A stretch of 64,000 bases of DNA from Rhodopseudomonas sp. BR0M22 (GCF_010907035.1 NZ_QUMK01000016.1:17393-81392), one strand, 5' to 3'; positions 42,031 to 51,982 are shown, counted from the first letter of the stretch. A program made the numbers and translations. Notes: a model not told the origin generated them from the sequence alone.

Positions 42031-43274
42031 TCGTCCTCGGCCTCGTCGCGGTCGACCTTGTGCCGCGAGGCGTTGCGGCCGATCGAGCCGGTGACGCCGC
42101 TCCAGTTCTGGCCACCGGCATACGGATTACGCTGCTGCAGCCGCTGGGCGATCACCTCGCCGGACACCGCGGCCGGCTTGCAGATGGAGCGCTGACTGCG
42201 CCGGCGCATCAGATCGACGTGGATGTGATCGTAGTGGTACACGTTCGAGCCCGGCGCCAGCACCGTGGTGAACACCCGGCACGCCGAGTCCTGGACGTCG
42301 TGCAGAAACGCCTGCTCTTCCGGCAGTCCGCGCCAACCGGTCTTCACCGAGATGCGACGGCCGTCGGCCAGCACGAAGCCGGCGATGTCGAGTGCATTAC
42401 CGAAAGCGTGTTCGGAGATGTGGGCGTTCGGATTGCCGTTCATGCCGCGGCACGAATACGCCGAGATCTGCTTGATCTCGACGACGCGCACGCCGAACCA
42501 GCGCATCGCCGACGGCTGCACCGCTTCCGCCAGCCAGCGATCCAGCGCCGACACGATCGGGCAAGCCAGCGTCGCGGTCGGCTTGATCGTGACCGGCCCG
42601 ACCGAGCCGGTGATGCCGCCCTGCTGGCCCGGTCCGAGCCGCGGCAGCGGCCGCTCGGCCTCGTTCGGATAGCGCGAGGCCGGCGGAAAGTTGCGATCCT
42701 GCGGATAGCCGGTGACGTTCTCGGCCGGCGGACGTTCCGCCCCGGTCTCGCCGTCGGGCGGCAGATCACTGTCCGGGTGGGCCGGCACCACGCCCGGCGC
42801 ATTCAGCGACACCGGCGCAGCACCGCGCCCATAGGCCGGCGCGCCCGCACCGTAAGGCTGCGCTGAACCGGAGTTGCTGCCGTAGCCGGAGCGCGGCTGC
42901 TGGTCCGGATAGTTGCGCTGGGCTGGCGCGTTGTAGGCGCCGGAGGGCTGCTGGCCGGCCGGCCAGCGCGGCGGCTGCGCGCCGCCGCCGATCGCGCCCG
43001 GCGGACGGAGATCGTCGGCATAGCCGATCGCACCGCTCTCCCCGAGCGCAGCGACCTTCAAGGGAAACTCGGCACCGCACACGCCTGGACCGGAAATCGG
43101 ATCGATCCGCACCAGATCCGGCCCTTCGCGGACCGCGCCCGATTTCAGGCACGCGATTTCGGCCTCGGCCCGCCACGGTTCGCGTTCGGCGATCTGAAAC
43201 AGACCGCGACCGCATCCCGCAAGCGAGACGAGCACGAAGGAGCCGACGAGATACAAACGAACTCCGCGCGTCAT
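42027..43274 (-). CDS. Extensin-like C-terminal domain lipoprotein
   Basis: A 415-residue protein with a lipoprotein signal peptide (MTRGVRLYLVGSFVLVSLAGC, lipobox LAGC, lipidated Cys at 21). A long Pro/Gly/Ala/Gln-rich spacer of about 140 residues follows. The C-terminal domain (about 250-385) is the extensin-like ExtensinC family, with a His/Asp pattern akin to D-Ala-D-Ala peptidases: EHAFGNALDIAGF and YHYDHIHVDL. That similarity suggests a zinc-dependent cell-wall role, but activity for this family is not established. The start ATG at 43274 is preferred to 43340 because it yields the signal peptide directly. It is the last gene of its transcript. Confidence 0.85.
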   Translation of the reverse strand: MTRGVRLYLVGSFVLVSLAGCGRGLFQIAEREPWRAEAEIACLKSGAVREGPDLVRIDPISGPGVCGAEFPLKVAALGESGAIGYADDLRPPGAIGGGAQPPRWPAGQQPSGAYNAPAQRNYPDQQPRSGYGSNSGSAQPYGAGAPAYGRGAAPVSLNAPGVVPAHPDSDLPPDGETGAERPPAENVTGYPQDRNFPPASRYPNEAERPLPRLGPGQQGGITGSVGPVTIKPTATLACPIVSALDRWLAEAVQPSAMRWFGVRVVEIKQISAYSCRGMNGNPNAHISEHAFGNALDIAGFVLADGRRISVKTGWRGLPEEQAFLHDVQDSACRVFTTVLAPGSNVYHYDHIHVDLMRRRSQRSICKPAAVSGEVIAQRLQQRNPYAGGQNWSGVTGSIGRNASRHKVDRDEAEDD

Positions 43275-43397
43275 GCGCGCACAGTCCACCAATCTGATTA
43301 AAGAGAATTGAACGGTATTCCGGGAGAATTTCTTAACCATACCCGGCGCGCGGCCGGCATCGCTCCGCCACGCGCCGCGCCGTTGCGCCCCGCCCGA

Positions 43398-45353
43398 TCA
43401 GGCGGCGCGCACTTCGCGCAGGAAGTTGTCGACCTGGGTTCTGAGCGCCTCGCCGCTGCGCGACAATTCGGACGCCGACTCCACCACCTGGGTCGCCGCC
43501 ACACCGGTTTCGCGGGCGGCCTCGTTGACGCCGGCGATGTTGCCGGACACCTCGGTGGTGGAGCGCGCCGCTTCCGCGACATTGTGGGCGATCTCGCGCG
43601 TCGCCGAGCTCTGCTCACGCACCGCGCTGGCGATCGCGCCGGCGATCTCGTTGATCTGTGCCACCGTCCCGGTGATGCCCTCGATCGCCTGCACCGACGA
43701 CTGCGTCGCCTGCTGGATCGAATTGATCTGGGTGGTGATCTCTTCGGTCGCCTTGGAGGTCTGCTCGGCCAGCGCCTTGACCTCGGCGGCGACCACGGCG
43801 AAGCCGCGGCCGGCGTCGCCGGCGCGCGCCGCTTCGATGGTCGCATTGAGCGCCAGCAGGTTGGTCTGCGAAGCGATATCGCTGATCAGCGTCACCACCT
43901 CGCCGATCTTCTGCGCCGCTTCGGCGAGCCCTCTCACCTCGTCGTTGGTCCGGCCGGCCTGGTTAGCCGCCTCGCTGGCGACCCGCGCCGATTGATCGAC
44001 CCGGTTGCCGATCTCGGTGATCGAGGCGTCGAGTTCTTCGACCGCGGCCGCGACCGCTTGCGCGTTCGAGGTCGCCTGCGACGACGCCGCGGTCGCCGCG
44101 ACCAGCCTGCGCTCGGATTCCCGCGCGGTGCCGACCATCGAATCCGCAGTACCGCGCAATTCGGTCGCCGCCGAGCCGACCAGTTCGACCACACTGCCGA
44201 CGCCGGTTTCGAACCGCGCCGCCAGCTCGTGCATCGCCTTGCGGCGGTCGTTCTCGTGGCTGATGCGCTGCTCGTCCTGCGCGGCGCGCAGACGGCCGGT
44301 TTCGATCAGCCCTTCCTTGAACACTTCCACGGCCTGAGCCATCGAGCCGATCTCGTCCTTGCGGCCCTTGCCGGGCACCTCGACATCGTGACGACCGCCG
44401 CTGATGTCGCGCATCGCGCTTTCCAGCGCCTGGATCGGCTTGGCCATGCCGCGGCCGAGCCAGACCGCCACCGCCGCGGCGACCAGCACGGCGCTAATCG
44501 CCGCGAATGCCAGCCACTGCATCGATTGCCGCTCCAACGCCGCATAGGCGCTGGCGTCGCGCACGATCTGCAGCACCGCGACCGGATCGCCGGAGAACCG
44601 CTTGATCTGACCGAACGTGCTGGCGACGGCCTTGCCGTCCGCTTCGCCCTTCTCGATCACCAGCTCGCCGCCGAACGCGCGGCGCAGAGTCGCCAGATCG
44701 GTGGACGGATGAGCCAGGCTCGAGGCGATCACATTGACCTTGTCGCCATTCAATTGAAGGATCGCGACATCGACGCCGAACCGCGCCTTCATCCGTTCGA
44801 CGAACGCCTTGCCGAACGGCGCGCCGATATCGACGGTGCCGATCACCTTGCCGTCTTCGACCATCGGCGTGGTGCCGAACACGGTGAGATTGTCGAGGCC
44901 CGGCTCGATGCCGCCGACCGCCTTGCCGGTGGTCATCGCCTGCACCACCATCTTGCGCCGTGCCGACACGTCGTCGCCGAATGTCTCGGGATTGTGAATC
45001 CGGACCAGCGTCGCCGAGGGCGGCACCTGGATCGTATAGAGCGACAGCCCGCGCAGCGCGGTCTGGTCGCGGCCTTGCTTCAGCAGGGCCAGCAGGCCGG
45101 CGCGATCCTTGGTCTTGGTCAATTCCCGCACTGGTTGCATCGACGCGATACTATCGCTCAAAGCGAGCGTCGTCCGGGTCTCGGCCTCGGTCGCCGCGGT
45201 GATATTGGCGTAGTCGGCGCGTAGTTCGCGCTCGAGCGCCACATCGATGGTCGCCTGCTGCCGCCAGACGCTGAACCCCGCAAGAACCGCGCACGAGCCG
45301 ATCGCAACCAGCGTGATAGCGACGATCATCCGGGCGGAAATCGACTTGAGCAT
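43398..45353 (-). CDS. Methyl-accepting chemotaxis protein with periplasmic Cache-like sensor
   Basis: A chemoreceptor of 651 residues. A first membrane segment ([21 protein letters not shown]) is followed by a periplasmic sensor of about 250 residues with Cache-like marks ([35 protein letters not shown]), then a second segment ([20 protein letters not shown] near 283-305), a HAMP domain and the cytoplasmic signalling domain. The conserved hairpin tip is [19 protein letters not shown] and the pattern [16 protein letters not shown] follows. The ligand is unknown. No che genes are adjacent, so it joins a remote pathway. The start ATG at 45353 is followed by a normal n-region (MLKSISAR). Confidence 0.93.
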   Translation of the reverse strand: MLKSISARMIVAITLVAIGSCAVLAGFSVWRQQATIDVALERELRADYANITAATEAETRTTLALSDSIASMQPVRELTKTKDRAGLLALLKQGRDQTALRGLSLYTIQVPPSATLVRIHNPETFGDDVSARRKMVVQAMTTGKAVGGIEPGLDNLTVFGTTPMVEDGKVIGTVDIGAPFGKAFVERMKARFGVDVAILQLNGDKVNVIASSLAHPSTDLATLRRAFGGELVIEKGEADGKAVASTFGQIKRFSGDPVAVLQIVRDASAYAALERQSMQWLAFAAISAVLVAAAVAVWLGRGMAKPIQALESAMRDISGGRHDVEVPGKGRKDEIGSMAQAVEVFKEGLIETGRLRAAQDEQRISHENDRRKAMHELAARFETGVGSVVELVGSAATELRGTADSMVGTARESERRLVAATAASSQATSNAQAVAAAVEELDASITEIGNRVDQSARVASEAANQAGRTNDEVRGLAEAAQKIGEVVTLISDIASQTNLLALNATIEAARAGDAGRGFAVVAAEVKALAEQTSKATEEITTQINSIQQATQSSVQAIEGITGTVAQINEIAGAIASAVREQSSATREIAHNVAEAARSTTEVSGNIAGVNEAARETGVAATQVVESASELSRSGEALRTQVDNFLREVRAA

Positions 45354-45546
45354 CTCGCGGGTCCTTCTCGTAGCGCTGCTTGTGATCCGTTATGTTCACA
45401 ACTAAGCATAAGCCCACAAGAAGTAGTTAATGGTCGCCCCGTAGATCTACGAAGCCGGAGCACAACAGCGCGCCGAGTAAGGTTGACTGGTTAGGTTAAG
45501 AACTTAATCGCGTTGACCCGGCCGAGCGGCTCGGTCACCTAACAAC

Positions 45547-45786
45547 ATGATCAAAGACGACGACTATGAGCTGGACGACTTCGGCAACCGGGTGCTGATC
45601 GGGCTGACCGCGAAGGAAACCGCCGAATATTTCCGCCTGGAGGAAATTATCCGGAAGAGCATGCCGCTGCCCGAGGGCGCGCGCAACGAATGGGTCCGCC
45701 CCGAACACAGCCGCTGGCTCGACCTCTACGAGAAACACGAATCCGCCCGCCGGCCATTTCTCAAGAGCAGCAAGACCATGCATTGA
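45547..45786 (+). CDS. Small conserved hypothetical protein, 79 aa
   Basis: A soluble acidic and aromatic protein beginning MIKDDDYELDDFGNRVLIG and continuing with ETAEYFRLEEIIRKSMPLPEG and RWLDLYEKHESARRPFLKSSK. There is no signal peptide, membrane segment or known motif. The frame is far more protein-like than the antisense frame over the same bases (45535-45783), which is a shadow. It lies alone between the divergent chemoreceptor and convergent autotransporter. No strong Shine-Dalgarno sequence is obvious. Similar short proteins appear in related genomes; function unknown. Confidence 0.65.
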   Translation: MIKDDDYELDDFGNRVLIGLTAKETAEYFRLEEIIRKSMPLPEGARNEWVRPEHSRWLDLYEKHESARRPFLKSSKTMH

Positions 45787-45825
45787 GCGGGCCGGCTCGG
45801 GCGCAGCAGGCGCCCGTCGCAGCCG

Positions 45826-48800
45826 TCACCACGCGTAGCGCAATACGCCCTTCCCCGCGTAGCTGCGGGTGACGTCGGAGAACTCGCCTTCGAAGCTGGC
45901 GCCGACCGAGAAGCCGTTCAGCCAGCTCACTTCCGCCGACACCGTGGTCAGCGCCGCATCGCGCGCCGGCCGCGCGCCGTTCACCACGAAGCTGGCGCCC
46001 GGCAGCGTCTGGAACGTGGCGGTGATCGACCGTTCGACGTCGAAATCGTGCGCCCAGCCGGCGCGGCCGCGCAGTGTCAGCAGCGCGCCATCCAGCGCGA
46101 ACGACTTGTCGGTCCGCACGCCGAGTTCGCTGCGCGTCGCGGTCACGGTCTTGGCCGCATAGCCGAGCGCGAATACACCGGTCCCGCCCGCCGCCTGCTC
46201 GGCATAGGCCGGCAGATCGAAGGCCGTCACTTGCGCGGCAGCATAGGGTGACACACCGAGACCGCCGATCACCGGGGCGATCCAGCGATGCCCGGCTTCG
46301 ACCCGCGCGGAGTAAGCGTTGGCGTTGAAGTTGGCGCGGAGCTGATTGAGGCCGCCGATCGCGACGGTGCGTTCGGTGGTGATGTCCTGCCAGCCATAGG
46401 CCGCCGCGGCGGTCAGGTAGCTTGCGCCGAAGCTGTGACGGACGAAGCCGCCGACCTGGATCAGATCGGAGGTGCCCGAGCCGAGACCGCCGGCGAGGCC
46501 GAACTGCGTGGCGCCGCCGGCCATCGCGAAGCCCGCGACGGTCTGCGGCGACAGCCAGTAATCGGCGCCGGCGGCGATGCCGGCGAGCCGGCTGGTTGCG
46601 GTGGCCGAGCCGAGCGAAGCATTGCCGTCGGTGGTCTGCGCGCCGCCGAAGCCCGCGCCCCACACATTCCAATGCGGAACGAACTGCGCGGCAGCGCTCT
46701 TGGTAATCATCGCATAGGCGTCGAACGCCGAACCGTGGGGCGTGCGATCCGCATACCCCAACGGTCCCGGCGCAGCATCCGGGGCACCGCGGCCGTTGCT
46801 CGACGGATCGGTCAGCACGCCCAGGAACTGAGTCATGGCATTGAACGTCGACTGCTGCGCACCGGTCGCGGTCTCGCCCGAGGCGGCACTCAGCCCGGCC
46901 GGCGTCAGCGCGCCGAACACAATCGGAATGTTGCCGGTGCGCGCGAAGTAACCGCTGAGCGCGTTGGCGACCTCCGTCTGGTTGCGGTTCAGGCCGCTGT
47001 TGATGTCCGGCGACGGCGTGTAGTCGAGGACCAGGTTGAGATAGGCATTGTTGGCATCGTAGCCGAGGCTCGATCTGAAGCCGGACGGCAGATTGGTATT
47101 CACCAGCGTGCCGAAGGTGCCGACCACGCCGCCAGTCGCACTGACGATGGTGTACTGCCGCTCGACATAGCCGCCGCTGGCGAACGATGCATTCACCGTC
47201 GCGCCGCCGAGCGTGGCGGTGCCCGAGACGTTGACGCGGTCGGCACTGCTCGGCGACACCTCGACCATGTAGCTCGACGCCGCGGTGAACGTCAGATTGC
47301 CGCTGACATTCAACGTGCCGATCGAATTGCCCGGCGCCAGCGCGCCGCCGTTGATCAGCGTGGTGCCGACGGTGCCGGTGCCGCCGAGCGTGCCGCCGGC
47401 ATTCACTGTCGTCAGCGACGAGGCTGCGATCGAACCATTGACGCTGAGCGTGCCGGCTTCGACCGTGGTGGCGCCGGTGTAGCTGCTGGTGCCGGTCAGC
47501 GACAGATTGTTGGAGCCTCGCTTGATCAAACTGCCGCCGCCGGAGATCGCGCCGCCGAAGCTGGTCGCGTCGGAGCGATTGAAGGCGAGCGTGGCGTTGT
47601 TGGTGACATCGCCCAGGATCGATCCCGAGGTGCCACCGTCGCCGATCTGCAATATGCCTCTGGAGACAATGGTGCCCCCGGTGTAAGTACTGGTTCCGGT
47701 CATCGTGAAGACGCCAGTGCCGGCACTGCCGCCGAAGCTGATCAGATTGCCGGTGCCGGAAATAGCGCCACTGAACGTATGGGCGTCGGAACGCGCGAAT
47801 TCCAGCGTCCCGTTGTTGACGACGTCGCCGACGATCGACCCGGTGGTGCCGCCGTTGCCGATCTGCAGATAACCGCCGCTGATCGTCGTGCCGCCCGTAT
47901 AGGTGTTGTCCCCGCCCAGGATCATCGAGTTGTTGCCGAGCTTGGTGACGCTGCCGGTGCCGGAGATCACGTCATTGAAGCCGATCGAGTCGAAGCGATT
48001 GAACTGCAGCACGCCGTTATTGACGACGTCGCCCACGATCGAACCGCTGGTGGCGCCGTTGCCGACCCGCAGTGTGCCGGCCGAGATCGTCGTGCCGCCG
48101 GTGTAGGTGTTGTTGCCGAGCAGCGCCAGAATGCCGCCGCCGAGCTTGACCAATTGGCCGGTGCCGGAGATCACGCCGCCGAGGCTGGTGCCGTTGCTGC
48201 GATTGACCGCCAGCGTCGCATTGTTGGTGATGTCGCCGGTGATCGAGCCGCTGATGCCGCCATTGCCGAGCTGCAGCGTTCCGCTCGAGATCGTGGTGCC
48301 GCCGGTGTAGAAACTGTCTCCGGTCAGGGTCAGCGTTCCGGTGCCGGTCTTGCCGAGAGCGAATTGAGCGCCGTTGTCGACGAACGTGCCCGAGAATTCC
48401 GTCGAGGTGTTCAGGCTACCGATGGTCAGAGCCTGGACTGGAACCCCGCCCACCGCTGTCGCCTGAACGGTTCCACTGCCCGATAACGATCCGATCGAGA
48501 TCGCCCCCGAGGTGGTCCGCAGCACGAGGGCCCCGCCGCTACTGACCACTTCCGCCGTCCCTCCCGCCGATGTCTGGCTGAAGATCAGTGTCCCTCCGAT
48601 ATTCGTGATCTTGGCGTCTGCCGCAGTGCTGCTCCCCCGAAAATCGATCTGGCTGCTCGAATCGATCAGAAACTGCTGGAGGTTGCCGGAATTGTTGACG
48701 ATCCCGGCGCCGTTGAAATTCAGCTGGCCGCCCGAAACGACTCCAATGCTGTAGCCCGGCGCCCCGGCCTCGAACGTGAAATCGTTCGGGTTGCGTGTGG

Positions 48801-49077
48801 TCGACAGCACCAGCGATGTCGACGCGCCGTTGTTGCGGAACACCGCGCTGTCTCCGGTGTCCGGAACGACTGCGGGGCCACTCCAATTCGAAGGCGTGTT
48901 GTAAATCTGATCGGCGCCGATCCAGACCTGCTGGGCGTGGGCCGGCTTGCCGGCTGCAAGCAGTGCCGTGGTCGCCATCAAGACCGACACGAGGGCACGC
49001 CGCCGCCCACGAACTCGAATCAACTCAACAGCTTCAAGCCGCGACCTTCGGTCGTCGGCAACTCGCCGGTCTTGCAC
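45826..49077 (-). CDS. Autotransporter with PATR-type passenger repeats
   Basis: A 1083-residue type Va secreted protein. The N-terminal export signal runs to about residue 48 (RRRALVSVLMATTALLAAG, then AHA|QQ). The passenger holds about four to five repeats of about 68 residues between residues 255 and 530 (autotransporter-associated beta-strand repeats: NTYTGGTTISAGTLRVGNG, then SGSIVGDVVNNGVL). Another region (SGLNRNQTEVANALSGYF) leads into a C-terminal outer-membrane barrel of about 290 residues ending in the aromatic Trp (VLRYAW), as barrels require. The start is GTG at 49077; a shorter start within the signal is possible. It is probably an adhesin-like surface protein. Confidence 0.9.
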   Translation of the reverse strand: MQDRRVADDRRSRLEAVELIRVRGRRRALVSVLMATTALLAAGKPAHAQQVWIGADQIYNTPSNWSGPAVVPDTGDSAVFRNNGASTSLVLSTTRNPNDFTFEAGAPGYSIGVVSGGQLNFNGAGIVNNSGNLQQFLIDSSSQIDFRGSSTAADAKITNIGGTLIFSQTSAGGTAEVVSSGGALVLRTTSGAISIGSLSGSGTVQATAVGGVPVQALTIGSLNTSTEFSGTFVDNGAQFALGKTGTGTLTLTGDSFYTGGTTISSGTLQLGNGGISGSITGDITNNATLAVNRSNGTSLGGVISGTGQLVKLGGGILALLGNNTYTGGTTISAGTLRVGNGATSGSIVGDVVNNGVLQFNRFDSIGFNDVISGTGSVTKLGNNSMILGGDNTYTGGTTISGGYLQIGNGGTTGSIVGDVVNNGTLEFARSDAHTFSGAISGTGNLISFGGSAGTGVFTMTGTSTYTGGTIVSRGILQIGDGGTSGSILGDVTNNATLAFNRSDATSFGGAISGGGSLIKRGSNNLSLTGTSSYTGATTVEAGTLSVNGSIAASSLTTVNAGGTLGGTGTVGTTLINGGALAPGNSIGTLNVSGNLTFTAASSYMVEVSPSSADRVNVSGTATLGGATVNASFASGGYVERQYTIVSATGGVVGTFGTLVNTNLPSGFRSSLGYDANNAYLNLVLDYTPSPDINSGLNRNQTEVANALSGYFARTGNIPIVFGALTPAGLSAASGETATGAQQSTFNAMTQFLGVLTDPSSNGRGAPDAAPGPLGYADRTPHGSAFDAYAMITKSAAAQFVPHWNVWGAGFGGAQTTDGNASLGSATATSRLAGIAAGADYWLSPQTVAGFAMAGGATQFGLAGGLGSGTSDLIQVGGFVRHSFGASYLTAAAAYGWQDITTERTVAIGGLNQLRANFNANAYSARVEAGHRWIAPVIGGLGVSPYAAAQVTAFDLPAYAEQAAGGTGVFALGYAAKTVTATRSELGVRTDKSFALDGALLTLRGRAGWAHDFDVERSITATFQTLPGASFVVNGARPARDAALTTVSAEVSWLNGFSVGASFEGEFSDVTRSYAGKGVLRYAW
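47480..48315 (-). repeat. Tandem 204-base repeats inside the autotransporter gene
   Basis: Units of about 204 bases (68 codons) recur in the passenger part; two adjacent units coincide at 47903-48106 and 48107-48310, with further, more diverged units toward 47480. The amino-acid period is NTYTGGTTIS then a G-rich turn then VVNNGxLxFxR. These are protein-level repeats, not a mobile element or CRISPR. Confidence 0.85.
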
Positions 49078-49349
49078 GTCGCACCCCGCACCTCACGGTG
49101 CCATCACTGGCCCGCTTCAGGAATCAACCTAAAGGATCAGGATCGGGACGAACAGCTGCAGTTGTGCAACCTGACGACAATGCCGAACGGGTGTGGATGT
49201 GAGGTCACAAAAGTTCCCGTTTTCAGATCGCGAATTCTGTCTCACGGCATGAATTTCAAAGCCCGTTCCTCCCCGACGCCGGCCAGGCTAGTGCCGCCGC
49301 CGGCCGCGTGCTAGCGGTCGACCAAACAACAGCGGGGAGATGGAACGCG

Positions 49350-49982
49350 ATGATCGAGGCGGTGATCTGGGATTTCGGCGGAGTGCTCACGAGTTCGCCG
49401 TTCGAGGCGTTTGCGCGGTTCGAAAGCGAGCGCGGTCTGCCGGCCGACATCATCCGCCGCACCAACGCGGCCAATCATTTCGAGAACGCCTGGGCGAAAT
49501 TCGAGCGCGCGGAAATCGATCTCGACACTTTCGACGCGCTGTTCGCTGAAGAATCCCGCGCCCTCGGTGCCGAAGTGCGTGGCCGCGACGTGCTGCCGCT
49601 GCTGTCCGGCTCGCTGCGGCCGGAGATGGTGAATGCGCTGAAGATCGTCAAGCAGAACCACAAGACCGGCTGCATCACCAACAACCTGCCCGCCAACGCG
49701 ATCGGCTCGGCGTCGGGACGGACGCTGTACATCGCCGAGGTGATGGCGCTGTTCGACCACGTCATCGAATCCGCCAAGATCGGGCTGCGCAAGCCGGATC
49801 CGAAGATCTACCAGATGATGATCGAGGCGCTCGGCGTCGACCCGAAGGCTTGCGTCTATCTCGACGACCTCGGCGTCAATCTGAAGCCGGCGCGCGAGAT
49901 GGGCATGACCACGATCAAGGTGACAAGTGCCGATCAGGCGATCGCCGAGCTGGAAGCCGCGACCGGGCTGAGCTTGCGCTAG
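49350..49982 (+). CDS. HAD-superfamily hydrolase, soluble-epoxide-hydrolase N-domain type
   Basis: A 210-residue HAD-like protein. Motif I is DFGGVLTSSP at residues 8-17, where the second Asp of the classic DxDxT is replaced by Gly, as in the N-terminal phosphatase domain of mammalian soluble epoxide hydrolase and related HAD-IA proteins. Motif II lies near GCITNN (Thr/Asn), motif III near SAKIGLRKPDPKIYQ (Lys), and motif IV is VYLDDLGVN. The cap region is helical. The substrate is unknown. Its stop codon overlaps that of the arsenite exporter gene by four bases, tail to tail, so the arsenic locus and this gene are not cotranscribed. The start at 49350 gives MIEAVIWDFGG. Confidence 0.88.
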   Translation: MIEAVIWDFGGVLTSSPFEAFARFESERGLPADIIRRTNAANHFENAWAKFERAEIDLDTFDALFAEESRALGAEVRGRDVLPLLSGSLRPEMVNALKIVKQNHKTGCITNNLPANAIGSASGRTLYIAEVMALFDHVIESAKIGLRKPDPKIYQMMIEALGVDPKACVYLDDLGVNLKPAREMGMTTIKVTSADQAIAELEAATGLSLR

Positions 49983-51028
49983 ACTGTGGTCTTGGTCTCG
50001 GCCGGCGCGCCGGACTCGTACCAGCGCTTCGACCGATTGACGATCGCCACCACCGTCAGCATGACCGGCACCTCGATCAGCACGCCGACCACGGTGGCGA
50101 GCGCTGCGCCGGATTCGAAGCCGAACAGGCTGATCGCGGCGGCGACCGCGAGTTCGAAAAAGTTGCTGGCGCCGATCAGCGCCGACGGCCCGGCGACGCA
50201 ATGCTGCTCGCCCGAGAGCCGGTTGAGCAGATAGGCCAGCCCGGCGTTGAAATACACCTGGATCAGGATCGGCACGGCCAAGAGTGCGATCACCAGCGGC
50301 TGGCGGATGATCTGCTCGCCCTGAAAGCCGAACAGCAGCACCAGCGTCGCCAGCAGCGCCACCAGCGACAGCGGCTGAAACACGCCGAGCAGCCGCTGCA
50401 ATTGTGCCTCCCCGCCCGACGCCAGCGCCCAGCGCCGCAAGCCCTGCGCGATGATCACCGGCACCACGATGTACAGCACCACCGACAGCACCAGCGTGTC
50501 CCACGGCACGGTGATGGCCGACAGGCCGAGCAGCAGACCGACGATCGGCGCGAACGCGAATACCATGATGGTGTCGTTGAGCGCGACCTGGCTGAGCGTG
50601 AAGTGCGGCTCGCCGCGGGTCAGGTTCGACCACACGAACACCATCGCGGTGCACGGCGCGGCGGCCAGGATGATCAGGCCGGCGATGTAGGAGTTGATCT
50701 GGTCCGCCGGCAGATACGATCTGAACAGCCAGCCGACGAACAGCCACGCCAGCGCCGCCATCGAGAACGGCTTCACCGCCCAGTTGATGAACAGCGTCAC
50801 GCCGATGCCGCGCCAATGCTCACGCACCCGCCCCAGCGCGGCGAAGTCGATCCGCACCAGCATCGGAATGATCATCAGCCAGATCAGCGCTGCCACCGGC
50901 AGATTGACCTTGGCGATCTCGGCGGCGCCGATCGCCTGAAACGCCCCCGGCATCAGATGCCCGAGCCCGATCCCGACGACGATGCACAGCGCGACCCAGA
51001 GGGTGAGATAGCGTTCGAAGGTGGACAT
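49979..51028 (-). CDS. acr3: Arsenite efflux transporter Acr3
   Basis: A ten-segment bile/arsenite/riboflavin-family carrier of 349 residues that exports arsenite. Family marks are IWLMIIPMLVRIDFAAL, the discontinuous-helix motif AAPCTAMVFVWSNL with its conserved Cys, LNDTIMVF and GASNFFELAVAAAISLFG. It is followed on the same strand (downstream in sequence coordinates) by arsC after a family B repeat, and the two share a direction toward the ArsR gene. The start ATG at 51028 gives MSTFERYLTLW. Export complements ArsC reduction and ArsM methylation in the locus. Confidence 0.95.
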   Translation of the reverse strand: MSTFERYLTLWVALCIVVGIGLGHLMPGAFQAIGAAEIAKVNLPVAALIWLMIIPMLVRIDFAALGRVREHWRGIGVTLFINWAVKPFSMAALAWLFVGWLFRSYLPADQINSYIAGLIILAAAPCTAMVFVWSNLTRGEPHFTLSQVALNDTIMVFAFAPIVGLLLGLSAITVPWDTLVLSVVLYIVVPVIIAQGLRRWALASGGEAQLQRLLGVFQPLSLVALLATLVLLFGFQGEQIIRQPLVIALLAVPILIQVYFNAGLAYLLNRLSGEQHCVAGPSALIGASNFFELAVAAAISLFGFESGAALATVVGVLIEVPVMLTVVAIVNRSKRWYESGAPAETKTTV

Positions 51029-51078
51029 CAGAGTTTGCCTTTCAACCGAGAGGCGTTGAGTGCGAATGATCCCTCCCC

Positions 51079-51158
51079 GTCATTGCGAGGAGCGAAGCGA
51101 CGAAGCAATCCAGCTCGGTGCACGGGGGGCTGGATTGCTTCGCTCCGCTCGCAATGAC
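51079..51158. repeat. Family B dyad repeat between arsC and acr3
   Basis: GTCATTGCGAGGAGCGAAGCG with GAAGCAATCCAG forms the left arm; CTGGATTGCTTCGCTCCGC with GCAATGAC the right. Nearly identical copies lie at 39829-39908 and 53728-53805. Confidence 0.85.
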
Positions 51159-51169
51159 GGAGAAAGTCC

Positions 51170-51595
51170 TTACGCCGTCGCCACCCGTCGCCCACTGGCG
51201 TCAATCACCTGCTCGCCATCTTCCTTGAAGAACTCTCCTTGCTGCGGCGGCAGCAGGTCGAGCACTTGTTCGGACGGCCGGCACAGCCGCACGCCGTTCG
51301 GCGTCACCACCAAAGGCCGCTGGATCAGGATCGGATGCGCGATCATCGCGTCGAGCAGGTCGTCGTCGCTCAGCGCCGGATCGTCGAGCTTCAGCTCCGC
51401 ATACGGCGTGCCCTTCTGGCGCAGCACCTGCCGCGGCGTCAGCCCGGCGCGCACGATCAGTTGGGCCAGCAGCACGCGGCTCGGCGGGCACTTCAGATAC
51501 TCGATCACGTGCGGCTCGATCCCAGCATTGCGGATCAGGCCGAGCGTGTTGCGCGAGGTGCCGCAGGCGGGGTTGTGGTAGATGACGACGTCCAT
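51170..51595 (-). CDS. arsC: Glutaredoxin-dependent arsenate reductase ArsC
   Basis: A 141-residue arsenate reductase of the plasmid R773 type. The nucleophilic Cys is in HNPACGTSRNTL near residue 11, followed by IEYLKCPPSR, HPILIQRPLVVTP and RLCRPSEQVLDLL with the conserved arginines that bind arsenate. The C-terminus ends FKEDGEQVIDASGRRVATA, as in that family. The longer open frame to 51712 overlaps the ArsR gene. The start ATG at 51595 lies eight bases after the ArsR stop, so the two form an operon. It reduces arsenate to arsenite for Acr3 export. Confidence 0.96.
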   Translation of the reverse strand: MDVVIYHNPACGTSRNTLGLIRNAGIEPHVIEYLKCPPSRVLLAQLIVRAGLTPRQVLRQKGTPYAELKLDDPALSDDDLLDAMIAHPILIQRPLVVTPNGVRLCRPSEQVLDLLPPQQGEFFKEDGEQVIDASGRRVATA

Positions 51596-51603
51596 GGGCT
51601 CTC

Positions 51604-51981
51604 TCAGCTTGGTGCACGCGCCTTGCCGCGCGCGGGTTTTGATGTCGGCGAACAGCACGGCTGCAGATCGGCGATCAGCGGCGCGCACAACTCCGGCCGG
51701 CCGCCACAGCAATCCTTGATCAGAAACAGCGCGACCTCCTGAAACCGCGCGAGGTCGGCACGGTATACTATCGAGCGGCTGTGCCGCTGCGAGCGGATCA
51801 GCCCGGCGCGCGCCAGGACCGCGAGGTGCGACGACATCGTGTTCTGCGGCACCGCGAGCGCATCGGCGATCACGCCCGCCGCCAGACCGTCGGGCTCGTG
51901 CGCCGCCAGCAGCCGAAACGCCTCCAGCCGCGTCGCCTGCGCCAGCGCACCGAGCGCCAGGATAGCGTTTTCTGATTCCAT
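51604..51981 (-). CDS. arsR: ArsR/SmtB family arsenic repressor (first copy)
   Basis: A 125-residue winged-helix repressor. The DNA-reading helix is near LAVPQNTMSSHLAVLARAGL, with the wing SRSIVYRAD. Cysteines that could bind arsenite lie in the C-terminal part: DCCGGRPELC near residue 90 and QPCCSP near residue 109. That places the metal site in the C-terminus, unlike R773 ArsR, whose site is in the DNA-binding helix. It heads the arsR-arsC-acr3 operon and is divergent from the second arsR. Repeated TATCGA boxes lie just upstream (51983-52023). Confidence 0.92.
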   Translation of the reverse strand: MESENAILALGALAQATRLEAFRLLAAHEPDGLAAGVIADALAVPQNTMSSHLAVLARAGLIRSQRHSRSIVYRADLARFQEVALFLIKDCCGGRPELCAPLIADLQPCCSPTSKPARGKARAPS

Positions 51982-51982
51982 A

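Noticed and set aside
43308..45224. A 638-residue plus-strand frame over the chemoreceptor
   Set aside because: Antisense to a chemoreceptor with membrane segments, HAMP and signalling tip.
47480..48315. Regularly spaced repeats, considered as a CRISPR array
   Set aside because: The period of 204 bases is coding and in frame; repeats are not short identical units separated by unique spacers.
46288..48486. A 732-residue plus-strand frame over the autotransporter gene
   Set aside because: It is antisense to a gene with a signal peptide, passenger repeats and barrel. Its repetitiveness mirrors the PATR repeats.
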